From Hofstenia miamia (Eukaryota > Xenacoelomorpha > Acoela): a DNA stretch of 64,000 nt. Of this stretch, positions 50,218 to 62,560 are shown piece by piece. Under the pieces are notes generated by a model, which worked only from the letters and a program-made list of their open reading frames with translations, did no database searches and had not been told where the DNA came from. The translations under genes were made by a program, and so were the position numbers. The first letter of the stretch is position 1. The number at the start of each line of letters is the position of its first letter. The stretch covers positions 493,239-557,238 of the forward strand of contig SCFE01000120.1 in the NCBI GenBank assembly GCA_004352715.1. The letters are read 5' to 3'.

Positions 50218-53200
50218 ATGAAGAAAAAGGTTAGTGTTGTTATTTCAGTTATTGCTGCTGCTTGCGTTTATTATAGCATAATAATTTTTCTTGCATTTCA
50301 GGTTCTGTTAATGGGTAAAAGTGGTGCTGGGAAGACATCAATGCGGTCCATTATTTTTGCTAACTACATAGCCAGAGATACGACTCGACTTGGCGTAACA
50401 AGTATTTTTCTTAGCCATTGGCATTATACTTGAATGTGTTTAGTTGATGTTGAGCACGCTCACGTACGATTTTTGGGAAGCTTAGTTCTTAATTTATGGG
50501 ATTGTGGCGGGTATGTTAAGTTATCGTAGCATATGTTGTATTATCATTTTTTAGACAAGAAGGATTTCTGTCTAACTTTATCAATAATCAAAAAGACAAC
50601 ATTTTTCGTGATGTGGAAGTGCTAATATATGTGTTTGACATGCATTCTTTTGACCAAAAGGTGGACCTTGGGTATTATGTCAGTTGCGTTGAAGCTTTGC
50701 AACTGAAATCACCAAATGCGAAAATTTTTGCACTCCTGCATAAAATGGATCTTATTTTAGATGCAGAAAAAAAGCGTTCGGTTATTTTTGCTCTTATTTA
50801 GTTGTTACATTTAGAGTGAAGTCTATAGTGTATAAATTCTTCAAAATGTCTTGAGCATATTACAGTATTTTTTCAAGTATTTTTAAAAAAATACAGGGTG
50901 AACAGAAAGTCCTTGGACCATTTTTAATTTTAAAATTAAATATTGTTAAAATCACTTTTTCTCTTTCGAATAAAGTAGCATTCAGTCTGTTCTATTGCTC
51001 ATCCAAGTGTTGATGCTTTGAAGACATCTTTTCGGAGTGAATGGGCTAAAATACCTCAGGAAACGCTGCGTGCCTCGGTTGGTAACTTCAGACAGAGAAT
51101 TAAACGTCTAATCGAAAGGAAGGGACATCATATTGAAAATAAATAATTTAAATTTATTCTTGGTTTCCTAACTTATAATTTTCATTCATGTTTAATTTAT
51201 ATTTTTGTAATCTTCTATTAATAAACCACTTTTGAATTGGTCCAAGGACTTTCTGTTCACCCTGTATATAAATATATATATGCCTCAGTTGGTAACTTCA
51301 GACAGAGAATTAAACGTCTAATCGAAAGGAAGGGACATCACATTGAAAATAAATAATTTAAATTTATTCTTGGTTTCCTAACTTATAATTTTCATTCATG
51401 TTTAATTTATATTTTTGTAATTTTCTATTAATAAACCACTTTTGAATTGGTCCAAGGACTTTCTGTTCACCCTGTATATAAATATATATATATTATCAAG
51501 GGATAGTGTTGTAAACTCAGTTTTAGGATATGAATTTGCTATGCAAATAATATAATTTTTTTGTCTGCATGTTAAATTGGCATTGTATCATTTATTTATT
51601 TCTTATTGATTTCGTGCATGTTTGGAATATCAATTTATGTTTAGATTTTTGAAGAAAGAATGCAATTGATTAAAAAAAATAGTGGTCAGATTGAGTGCAC
51701 CTGTTATCCAACATCAATATGGGATGAAACCTTATATAAAGTACTTGCATTCTTAATTTTACATTTTAGGCATATTACATATTTTAGGCATGGGCCGCTA
51801 TCGTTTGCACACTCATACCCAATGTAGAAAAACTTTCACATGCTTTGTCTAGTTTTGCGGAAATGATTGATGCCGATGAAGTTTTTCTTTTTGAAAAAGC
51901 CACATTTCTTGTTATTTGTCAGTGTCAGTTACGTGAGCATCGCGATGCACAGCGCTTTGAAAAAATTTCTAACATTATCAAACAGTTCAAACTCAGCTGC
52001 AGGTTTCTTAAATAATAATTTCGATTCAAACTAATGGTGCCATTTATTTGAATTATTTTTAATTATCAATTTTAGTCGGATGGCAGCCAAGTTTACAAGC
52101 ATAGAAGTGCGCAATTCAAAGTTTGCTGCTTTTATCGAAAGTTTTACCTCAAATACATACATTATGGTGGTTATGTCAGACCCTTCTATATGTAAGTTAG
52201 ATTTGTATCATGTTTTCACATTTTATTGCACACAATTGTTATTTGTTAATGTTTTTTGCAAACCCTAGTAAATTGATCATTAAAGGAGTTAATCTGTAGG
52301 CCTTACGGTTTGACACTCAGGATATTTTGATTGTACAATTTATTATTATTTTCTACTCGAGAGTATAAGGAACAATTGCTAACAGTTGATATACACTCTA
52401 ACCACTGTGATTCCCATAAATTTTTAAACAAAGAAGTTGTACTAGCATGGAAATTTTGTGCTATTTTATTCTGACTTGTTTACCTTTTCTACTTATTGTA
52501 TGCAATACATTCTGAATACATTCTCTATCGCCAATTGATAATTGCTCTCGTTATCCTTTATACGAAATTCTTGTTAGACATTAAATAGCAATGGGAATCT
52601 TTGATTGTCATTAAGATTCCAACACGTTTTTCGTTTGATTTGGTGCCTGTGAAATCAGTTCTACTCATGCTAGGTTGTTTGAATTGTACTTGTCATTGTT
52701 CTACTTCAGAATTTATGTCCATCCTACTATGAGCAACGCTTCAACTGTCTATAATCGATAAATTATCTCAACGTTAATCAACGCTACACAAATTTATCTT
52801 AAATTACATTGTAATTGTTGAATTGAATTATTCTTAGTTTATTTTTATTCCACAGCTTACAGCAACTGGAACTAGTGTTTTTCCATAGCTCTTTCTCGTA
52901 CATTTCAATTTATCATGAAATGTCACAACTTTGCTCAAATCGAGAAATGTTTGCATAGAATTTATTAAGTTTACCTACATGTAGATAAGGAAGTCCATTG
53001 ATTAAATGCCTTTGCTTAGTTTAACACAAAGAAGTACTTTTTCCTTTTAAGTAATGTGCTTTATATTAAATATTTCGGATGATATTTGAATTTGTCAAAA
53101 TTTTCTCAGGCATTCATTTTTTGCGTTTAAAATTGAAATATAATTGATTTGCTTCAACGCGAGTGTGATAGAGTTATTGGTTTAGAATTTTTCTAAAATC

Positions 53201-56200
53201 TTTTTAAGTGCTTCACAGGCACAGTAGTACTTAAGTACAAATGTTCAACATTGAGTGGGAGCATGTTTGTCAGTATATCTTTTAAAATAAGGTTAATATC
53301 GATTTATATTGACATAATTTCAGGGTATATATAAAGTAACTATAAAACTACAAACTCAAAATTAAGACTATATAAACAAAAACAAAGAACAATATGTCGG
53401 ATTATCAATTATATTTTGGGTTAATGTGACGACCATTATTTGGCACACAACGTTGGGCTCTTTGGAACCATTGATTTTACAGTCGCTTTCACCAGTGTTT
53501 CTGGCATATTTTCGGCTGCAAATGTAATACGCTCTTTTAGAACGTTCAAATTTTCGGGCTGTGGGACATACACCTACGCCTTGAGATAACCCAGAGCCAA
53601 AAATGGCATGAGTTTAAATTGGGGCTTCTTGGAGGCCACGGAAAATCAAAAAAATCAAAGCCGAAAGAGATTAATTTTTTGCCAAAACTTCTCAATCAAT
53701 CTTTAACGATGGTTGAAGTGTGGGGTGGTGTCGATCTATCTTGTTGATATGTCGATCTACTAAGCGCACATCGACGAGTTACCGGGGTATTACATGGCTT
53801 TCTAATACGATCATGTAGTGCTCTCCATTCAGTGTTATCGTTGCTCGATTTTCATCTTGAAAGAAAAAGATTGTAAGGATGAATTTCTTTGTGAAAACAT
53901 ACCAAACTGTTACTTTTGGAGAATGTAGTGGTTCTTCAATTGTTTCATTGGGATTAGACGTATTCCATCTTCGGGTATTCCATGTGTTGACAGCTCCATT
54001 ATTATTGAAATGCGCTTCATCTGTCCAAATGACATCAGCCAAGAAATTAGGCATTTCGTCAACAAGTCTTAAGTGTTTCACAGAAAGTTAACCGCTTGTT
54101 TTTATAGAGGTGGGGAAATTTTTGAACAATTTGCATACAATATGGATACATCTTAAGAGATTGTCGAAACAGGCAGTAGACTTTGGAAGTTATGTTTGCC
54201 TACTTCTGTGAGGACCTTGGTTGTTTGTCACGACTTCTTTGATTGCCGAAACATTCTCTTGTGAAATGGATGGCCTGCCAGATCGATACGCCTCAGCAAC
54301 ATTACCCGTTTTCTTGAACTTTTGAACCAATGCTGTAACCACTGCAACTGTCGGGCATGGCCGATCCTCTTTTGTTGCACGAAATTTTCTCAAAACTGTT
54401 GAAACGCAGCGAGCATTCTCATAATAGAGTTCTATGAGATCAATTCTATCAGCAAGCTCATTTCGAGACATAATAATAAATAGGAATTGTTGCTGTTAAT
54501 ATTTATACCTTTTTCCCGGGAAATTCCGATATTTCTAAAAATAGCGGCCAATTAAAATTATTAGTTACTTTATAAACATCATGTATATAATCCAAATATA
54601 AATAACATATTTCTGTACTAAATTGCTTTTACTATAAGTAAGGCAAGCAGTTGCTTTCACTCTGGTATGACAAGTGAAAAAGTGCCATATCAAAGGAAAA
54701 TCATGTGAAGACATCATAAAGAACAAAACGCAAGAAATGATTTATGATGGTATAACTTTATCAAAAATTAGCAACGATAATTACCAAATTACCTAATTCT
54801 AAATCATATCTGCAGAAAGATTCCATTTATTGAATCAAATCCTTTAACACTTAATGTTTAAACACACAGCTAGTGAGTACAATACAATCTATATATCAAT
54901 TCCTTCTGCAGCTAAGTACGCGCATCTCTTGGTCATTTAAAGATTCACATTCGTAAAATTTTCACTTGAAAACCTGCTATGTAATTTTTTATACTATAGG
55001 GCGCTCCAAAAAATGACACAAAATCTTTATTTTTAAATTACATTTTCTCAAAAAAGAACAATTTAGGCCAATTTATGTGTAGTGATAGACATATAATTAA
55101 CATTTACATCTGTACAGTTTAGTAAGAAATTGGTCCACCTTGCTTTGCAATACAGAGTCGAAGTCGTTTGGGCAAGGAATTAATGAGATTAACTCGAATT
55201 TTCGTCGAAATTCGTCCTGCAACCTTCCATATCCTGGGGGTTCTTCTTCTCTATATAGCCCTTCATTATTGCCCACACATTTACAATTGGTGATAAGTCA
55301 GGACTGTTCACAGGCCATTAAATCACTTGCACTGAGAAAACTACTCCAAAGTCAATTTTCCAGTGTACGCCCGTGATCCATCCTGCTGAAGTACTCATCC
55401 AGTTGGATATAAAGCGTTTGCATATGGCAGAATTTCTCAATTTCTGAAATGTAATTTTCCGAATTTTTGGTGCCAGCCATAGCACATATGTAGAAGCCGT
55501 TATGTGAAATCGCGCCCCAAGCCATAACTGAGGGTGAGAATTTTCTCATTCTTTTATTGGGACGGTTTCGTCCTTTGTACCAGAGTTTAATGGTTGACAG
55601 ATTGTACGCACAGATTTCGACTAGCAATTTGTGAGGCATGTCTAATCAGGTCCGAATATCAACTTGTTTCGGCCACTTCCAGGTATTTTCTTTGCTGACT
55701 CTCCGTTTCTCAATTTAGCTAAATTGCGTTATACTGATTGCAAGGCCAAGTCTGTTCTTGCTGCAAGTTCTTGTGGATTAGTAATGTCATTCTCAAACAA
55801 TATCGTTAGCTTTTGATGAGACGGTTTCATATTTGCTATACGTGAAGAATAAGACTGCAAGCACTTTTACAATTGAAAAAGGAACGAAAAACCCGGGAAA
55901 AATTATCCAAGACAGTTTAAACGATAAATTAAATAATCATTTAAACATTTAATAAGGCAAACATATACAGACATCTACACATCTCGAGAAATAAATAATA
56001 TAACATTTCTGTCCATTTTTGGCCTGTTTGTGAAAATGTTTCCCATATAAATGAGTTTATACTTATGCACTGTTAATAGAAAAGCTGGTTGAGATTGAGA
56101 TCCCAACAAACTGAAACTTGCAAAAGTATTTGTAAGTATTATGCAAAAACTTGCAAAGTATTTATAAAAAAGCTTTGCAAGTTTTACAAAATATCTGCAA

Positions 56201-59183
56201 GATGTGCAAGTAACTTGCAAATATTTGCAAATTTTTGTAGTATACTTGCAAATATTTGCAAGTTATAAAAAAGCTTTACAAGTTTTACAAAATATCTGCA
56301 AGATGTGCAAGTAACTTGCAAATATTTGCAAGTTTTTGTAGTATACTTGCAAATATTTGCAAGTTTTTGTGGTATACTTGCAAATATTTGCAAGCTTTTG
56401 TGGTATACTTGCGCTACATTCGCAAGTATTACACAAAACCTTTAAAGTATTTGTGTAAAATTTTGATAGTTATACAAGTATCTGCAAGATTTGCAAGTCA
56501 TGTATATCTTACTATTCAATATTATTCGGACAAAACATTCAAATACCATTTACAAAATTGAAAATATGCAAATGTCTTGTCTTATTGTTGAGTTTTCATT
56601 CTTTTGAAGAGTGTCTAATACCTAAATAAATAATGAAAATCTAAAACTTACAATATTTTACCAGAGCTTCATTTATGTAGGCGATCTGTAGACAGCTAAT
56701 AGCAAGAGATGCAATTCTCATGCTTAGAATTCTTTGGGAATCGTGTACTTCGAGACTCTAAGATATTAATTATTAATGTACAAATGAATAAATTTATTTG
56801 ATGACTGAAATATTGAAAAAGGCCGCCTTGTATTTATGGATTACAAAATATTGAGTTTTATTAATCTCAAATGGAATTAATGCATGACTTGGACTATAAT
56901 CCTTGAATATTGTAATCAATAGGTTTCCAACTACACACACACTCATTTTTGGCGTAATGTGAATAATGCCAATTTTTGAAAATACGATAATTTATTGAAT
57001 TAACCAACACTAACTATTAGCTAAAACATTCACAATTACATGAGTGCACTCAGAAGCTTTAGAAATATTGACATTGACCATTCGTAAAATTTCCATTACA
57101 ATGATATGAAATCTAACTATAAACTAGCATAGTAATGAATGAATTGACCCATTTATAAAATGTTCATTACTGCCATACAATTAATTTACAATAGAACAAA
57201 CAAAAAATCATGTTCAATACACTACATAACACTTCGCATATGTCATACTAAGACCCTGTCCACAAACTGGCTGTTTACATTAATTTTTTATTAATAATTG
57301 GCTCTAGTAATTTGACAATCGAACAACCCTATAAGAATTTGGAAAATAGCATTGCAAAAACATATATTCAACATGCCAATACTATTTTAACTCATAGAAA
57401 TCACTAACCTGCTGCGATTCATTTTGATCTTTGAGACCGCCAGTTGGAGAAATGTTAAGTTAAAGTAATTATGCTTCTTCATAAATTTGACAAAAACTCA
57501 TTTTTCCTAAATTTCCAAACTATTTTTATTATCAATTTCAATAGGGTAGATAAATTTTCCAGTAATCCAATGTGTGAAAATTCCATTGCCGACTGTCTGT
57601 GTACTTGCTGTCTTGCTATGACTGATGCGGGAAAAGCAGTATTAAAACATGTAATCGTTATTTTTGTTTTAAAGATGACGTTGTGCATAATAAATAGCAA
57701 TGTATGTAATGTGATCGAACACGAACATATTATGTATGATATGCAAATCAAACTCCTCAGTTTTTTATTATAAATAACGGTTTAGGAAGGCAATAACAAC
57801 TTTAATTTATCAATGATTTTGTTGAAATTTATTCAAGAAAATTCACTAAGTATAAATTAGAACATTAAAAAAAGCTCATCATGGAAATTTGGCATTTTAA
57901 ACATTACAAGCTTCACATAATCACATATAATGTAACATTTTGTATTGAAAACTAAATTACATGACTTTTAAAACAATAGATTTTGCATCTTACAGCACTT
58001 GCATGTTTTCAAATCTTTGAACAACACTGGTACGTTTCTATATGTTTTACAAGTGTCATTTACTTGGATATCCACATAAATATGAAATACATAGCATACT
58101 AAAAAACATTTTTAAACATTAATTAAAATATTTATAACATTTATAAATGATTAAAAAACGCTTAGAAAAAGCTTAGAAGTTTAGAAAATGTTCAGAATGT
58201 GCATTTTAAAAATTTAGAAACGGCTTAGAAGACATTTCAAAATGGTTTAAAATCGTTTAACAAACGTTTAGGAAATGCTTTACAATACCATCGATTAACA
58301 CTAGATGGCATTCAGCAATGGATTAGAATTGTATTATTAATATGTTTAGAAAGCTTACAATGTGTATATTAAAACGTCTTATAACGTTTTATATCAATAT
58401 AAGACTCCTTCAAAACGTTCTATTGTTTATTAATTACCGATCAAAATTTCAAAAAGAAATACAAAACTTGCAAAGTTTTTGCACAATACTTGCAAATGTT
58501 GGCAATTTTTGTAAGTTTCATTTTACTTTTTTTTACAACAACAACATATATTGAAGTTCTCATGTACATGTATTAAGTTTACAAACTTATTAAGAACATA
58601 AATAATGCAACTTTCTTCATATGAGCTTAGTTATGTCAGTAAATGTTTGTTTCTTGGTTATGTTTACAAATTACATATAATTTAAAAAATATTTTTACTT
58701 ATTGTTCTTGAGTTGCACATCTTATTCTATAATTAGTCAGATAATTGATATTTTGTTGTGTAATCATGTTTTTCAACTTCTTAAATATTGTAAAAAATTT
58801 TTCACTTCTTGTACTGTAATCCAGTTTGTTCAATAGTGATATTGAATAATTTAGGAATCCGTTCTTCATTACTTTTCTATTATACTTAGTTTTACCAAAT
58901 GTAATTGTTCTTTGATTTAAATGATTAGAAATGTTCGATTTTCTTTTCCAAAATATCGATAAACATCTAATATTTTGAAGAGCTTCTAATGATCTTAGAT
59001 GATATTTGCACATTATTTCTTTATTTTTGTTGCTAATTATGTTTATTCCCCATTTTACTGGAATGTTCTTAATTTTCTTGTTTTATTTTAGCTGGTGCTG
59101 CAACAGTTTTGAATATCAAAGAAGCGAAAAAATATTTCGAAAAATTAGAAGAGGCAGAACCGCAGACTGGGCTTGTTCGTTAA
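50218..59183 (+). CDS. RRAGA: RagA-type GTPase (mTORC1 amino-acid signalling)
   Basis: Rag GTPase that, with a RagC/D partner, recruits mTORC1 to the lysosome when amino acids are present. Exons: 50218-50229, 50302-50401, 50444-50510, 50555-50780, 51645-51740, 51788-52002, 52076-52191, 59092-59183. All splice phases close, giving 307 residues (human RagA 313). G1 [25 protein letters not shown] (G3), HKMD (G4), then the roadblock part ([37 protein letters not shown]). The last exon ends [10 protein letters not shown]...VR. Introns are 72, 42, 44, 864, 47, 73 and about 6900 bp. The 864-bp intron contains a mariner MITE, and the 6.9-kb intron contains dead transposons and a satellite. A splice-acceptor-like TTTTAG lies 7 bases before the ATG. 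Confidence 0.97.
50894..51266. mobile_element. Tc1/mariner-type deletion derivative (MITE) in a RagA intron
   Basis: Ends are CAGGGTGAACAGAAAGTCCT... and its inverse before CCTGTA, with TA flanks. The interior holds the last ~50 codons of a transposase ([40 protein letters not shown]; stop). The DDE domain is deleted, so it needs a helper transposase. Confidence 0.75.
51281..51480. repeat. 210-bp tandem duplication of the MITE 3' part
   Basis: The sequence from TGCCTCAGTTGG (51281) to the CCTGTA end (51471-51476) repeats 51071-51266 at a 210-bp offset, including the (TA)n-like spacer. It has only a right end. Confidence 0.8.
52192..53320. other. First part of the long RagA intron
   Basis: AT-rich intronic sequence, nothing recognised. 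The inverted ends of the first transposon begin at about 53321. Confidence 0.45.
53321..54580 (-). pseudogene. Tc1/mariner-type element, decayed, in the RagA intron
   Basis: The ends share inverted TATAAAGTAACTA (53329 and 54560). On the minus strand, 54471-54190 encodes the DNA-binding region ([20 protein letters not shown], then [20 protein letters not shown]), and 54081-53779 the first catalytic block ([13 protein letters not shown]). Later blocks survive only in broken frames ([11 protein letters not shown]). A frame break separates the two parts. Antisense to RagA. Confidence 0.65.
55000..55840 (-). pseudogene. Second Tc1-like transposase pseudogene in the RagA intron
   Basis: Minus strand from 55830: HTH region ([20 protein letters not shown], then [10 protein letters not shown]), then [20 protein letters not shown] (55560-55500), and a C-terminal [12 protein letters not shown] reading. 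Stops and frameshifts interrupt it. The left end GGGCGCTCCAAAAAATGAC near 55000 may be its terminus; no matching inverse end was found. Confidence 0.55.
56090..56470. repeat. Palindromic satellite: CTTGCAAATATTTGCAAG arrays
   Basis: A perfect 18-bp palindrome, CTTGCAAATATTTGCAAG, occurs about four times (56246-56400) plus variants, spaced roughly 33 bp apart with TTTTTGTAGTATA spacers. A longer ~100-bp unit (GTTTTACAAAATATCTGCAAG, then ATGTGCAAGTAACTTGCAAA) is repeated at 56180 and 56280. Open frames here are by-products. A short related patch lies at about 58465-58515. Confidence 0.8.
56471..58698. other. RagA intron, nothing coding recognised
   Basis: AT-rich intronic sequence. The frame 57471-57773 has no recognisable domain and overlaps an equally long opposite-strand frame. 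I treat it as chance. Confidence 0.4.
58699..59013 (-). pseudogene. Possible LINE C-terminal fragment in the RagA intron
   Basis: A minus-strand frame of 104 codons ([18 protein letters not shown], then [15 protein letters not shown], then [18 protein letters not shown]) resembles the C-terminal region of some non-LTR polyproteins, though without a diagnostic motif. It ends 79 bp before the last RagA exon. Confidence 0.3.
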
Positions 59184-59373
59184 ATGGTGCTACTATTTTA
59201 TTGAAATGATCCGATTTATAGTTTTGTACTTAGGGGATTTCATTCGACTTATTGATCCCAATGAGAGTAGATTCTTAATTGTATTTAATTCAATGTTTAT
59301 AAATTAAATCAAAATGTGTATTCTATTGCTTATTTAGCAATGATGGTTGGCAAGTACATGTATAGTATAGATG

Positions 59374-59394
59374 AGATAAGATAAGATAAGATAA
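59374..59394. repeat. (GATAA)n microsatellite
   Basis: About four GATAA units in a row. Confidence 0.85.
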
Positions 59395-59941
59395 TCTATA
59401 TTCATTTGAATTTTTTTACAATATTTTACTAATATTTCAAATGAATAGCGTCATTAACTACTATGTACAAAAAAATGAATAATAACAAAAATGAAATAAA
59501 TAAAACAACACTATATAACAAAACCTTTAGCACTGCATACCAGATTATATTGATGAAAATTTCTACAAAGTGATATTTGTCTACGGCTGAACCTGTTAAT
59601 ATTGTTTCTATGTTCGCATGAATTAAGAAAATCTAATAAAATATTAAATTTCGACACTACTAATTGACATATCAAACTTCAATTTCTTAAATTTTCTGAG
59701 ATTTCTGTTAGTATTAAGTTGTTGTACAGAAACATTTTAAATGATAGTTTAAAAGTTTCTATACTATATAAATTTACTTCAATTGAAAATTAAATCCGTA
59801 ATCCGGCAATATATCCTCAAATAATTCCGTAAATATATATATATATATTCATGTATGTGCATACAGTGTTAAATAAAGCTATTAAATAGTAATAATTATA
59901 TCTTGTATTAGTTGACTCAGTAAAATTTCAAAATTAATGTA

Positions 59942-60853
59942 TTAAGGGGGGAGTATCACCGGGAGAGGAGTTGTCGACTTTAAAAAATCATAAAAAATAA
60001 AAAAATAGTATTAGAGCCCTCATTCTTTCACATGGTTTAGCTGGTGGATTGAACTTTCGAAACCACATGAAATGTTGGTGACCTTACTTAATTTAGAGGT
60101 CATGGGGTCAAAAAGGTCAAGGTCACACATGTCTCAAATATAAAAAAGTGGCTATGGGACTATTCCATTCATGAAAAACCTTCTCAATCAATTGGTACAA
60201 AATTTAGTGAGGGGTTTAGAAACATAATGAAGAATGTTTTGTTCTATGGGTTTTGAAGAAGATCTCAATCTGTTACATTTATAGCCGTATAAAAATATGT
60301 ACTAAAATTGTCAAAAATTGTATGACATTAAAGTTTGTAACATTTTTAAATTAAAAGAGATCTTCAAATCCTTAGAACACAACACTCCTGTATGCCTGTT
60401 GTACAAGCACAGAAAGTTTCATTAGATTATCTTGATAAATAAAAAAGTTATGGCAAAAGTGCTATCAAAAAACATAAAAAACGGAAGAAAAGTATCTAAA
60501 TCTATAAAATTAATGTTGAAAATTGAAAGTTACAGGAGGAGTGTTTGAAGAAACCGCTTGGAAACGTGATTTTGTTTGTAAACAATCGGGGAGATCCTTA
60601 TTGTTTTATTACCTTTAGACAGCAAACTAAAAAAAATATCCAACTTGAAATATCGTTGCTATGCCAAACAAATGTGTTACTACAGATACCTACCATCAGA
60701 AAAAAAATTGTAAAAAATAAACTACTTGATGGATTTCAAAAATTTAAAAAGTATCATACAGTTTAATAATGACTCCCTCATAAACACTGGGTTTAAACGC
60801 GATTTGCGAGATTCGGTGATTTGACAATTTTCCCGGTGATACTCCCCCCTTAA
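59942..60853. mobile_element. 912-bp TTAA-flanked MITE (piggyBac/Kolobok-type)
   Basis: Perfect inverted ends TTAA + GGGGGGAGTATCACCGGGA at 59942-59964 and 60831-60853. TTAA at both sides is the expected target duplication for piggyBac/Kolobok transposases. The interior has no transposase. The 73-codon frame at 60545-60766 has no recognisable domain. Confidence 0.88.
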
Positions 60854-61145
60854 AGGTAAAGTCTATTTGGTATCTCGTCTCTGGCTACTAGCAATATTCA
60901 TTGTTTATCTGTATCATGTATAAATTTTCCAGACTATAATTCGTTTAACTTATTAGGAAACTGCACAGGGATTTCACTGGGCTGTATTATTTAATAAATG
61001 AATAAACTTTAAACAAACCATATGTTGTGTTTTTAATATTTTAGGAACTCAATAAGTAATAAATGTGATTATCATACATGGGTAAAATGATTTTTATTCA
61101 CAATTTGGCATATGGCATTCCTTAATTAACCAATTAATATTATAA

Positions 61146-61560
61146 GCAGTGGCGGCTCGTGAATGCAAAAGCTAGGCAAGCAAATATTTAACTAACCATA
61201 TTAGTATAAATAATAAACCATGAAAAATATTTATATGTGAAATCCCTGAGATTTTTTCAGAAAGATTTTTGTAATATTATCATTATACAAATAAGATTAT
61301 AGTCTTGGAGTTCATTAATTAAACATCTTCAAAAAAAATTGCTAATAATTCTCCAAGATGTCTTTTATGTCTTCTGCCAGAAGTGCCTCTTGCGATCTGA
61401 ATACGATTTCTACATATTTTTCCAGCAATTGTCAGTAATTTTACAGCGGGGAAATGCTACACTTCTTTTATCAAGATATGGTGGTTAGGGTTCAAGCAAT
61501 TCATGTCTAATCTGTGGCATCTGGAACACAAACTCAACCATTGTACAAGTTTTTCACTAT
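61146..61560 (-). pseudogene. hAT-like transposon end with transposase remnant
   Basis: Starts GCAGTGGCGGCTCGTGAATG, a typical hAT terminus. On the minus strand the adjacent DNA reads CRNRIQIARGTSGRRHKRHL, then LGELLAIFFED, a possible decayed C-terminal transposase tail. A related end lies at about 11165. Weak. Confidence 0.4.
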
Positions 61561-61639
61561 CGATCACCCAAAAAATAATCATTGTAATGTTTTATTTTTA
61601 ATGAATGGATCATAATTAGCTTTTTCCCTGATATTCTGA

Positions 61640-62560
61640 AAAAAAAACTCATGCAACATCGGTTATTAAAAAATTTGATGAAAATATTACCTCAAAGTAT
61701 AGATCAATCTCTAACTTCCCCAATTTGTAAAATATTTTATCAGGTGAAATTTACGAACACATGCAAAAATATAATCTAATTTCTGATGTAAAATTTAATT
61801 TCGAAAACATTTTTCTTCTACCTGAAAACTGTTGCAATTGCTTGCTTAGATATTTCTAAAACTTTTAACTCAATCAATGATTAAATATAGATTTTTCTTC
61901 TTCTTTATATGAAAAACTTAAGTATACGTAATAGTGCACGTTTCATCCCAAATGATCTTACTAACAATAGTCAGTGGGTTAAAATAAAGTATTTACGAAT
62001 TCGCTTCCGGTAAAAAAGTCATACCACAGGAAGCTATTTTAGGCCCCTACTGTTTAATATTTATATAAATGATATGAAATATCGTACTAAGACCAATCTT
62101 ATCCAGTATGCTGATGATGTGCATTTTGTTGTGATAAAGCAATACATCGAATTGAGTTTACTGTCAATCATTATGCGATTACTTTTCAATGCATAAATTC
62201 TGATAGTAAGAAATACGAAAATTCCCGAAATTTCATCTCTTAAATATTTAGGGGTTACATTTGACTCAAATTTGTTATTTAATGAACATGTCAAATCACT
62301 ACAAAAGAAAATTGCTATTGGTATAAACACTAAATCAACTCCCAATAAATGAAATTATACAATCTCTCTATTGATTAGTATTTGCCATTTTGATTATAGT
62401 AGTATTTTATTTTCAAATGTGTGTGAAGAACTTATTAAAAAACATCCACCTCAATATAAATGGGCCATTGCTTGTAAAAAAATTCTAGTTCTTTGAAAAG
62501 GTGAATTTATTCATCAATCCCAAGTCCTAAACAGTCTATTCAAATGAATACGATCGCAGA
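61640..62560 (+). pseudogene. LINE reverse-transcriptase remnant (Jockey/CR1-like)
   Basis: Plus-strand fragments: ACLDISKTFNSIND, RPLLFNIYINDM, NLIQYADDVHFVV, SLKYLGVTFDSNLLFNEHVK and QYKWAIACKKIL. The same block set occurs in the element at 38461-41730. Stops and frameshifts are many, the 5' half is missing. Confidence 0.65.

Noticed and set aside
57471-57773. 100-codon plus-strand frame in the RagA intron
   Set aside because: A similar-sized frame lies on the other strand, no domain is recognisable, and the RagA model needs no exon here.
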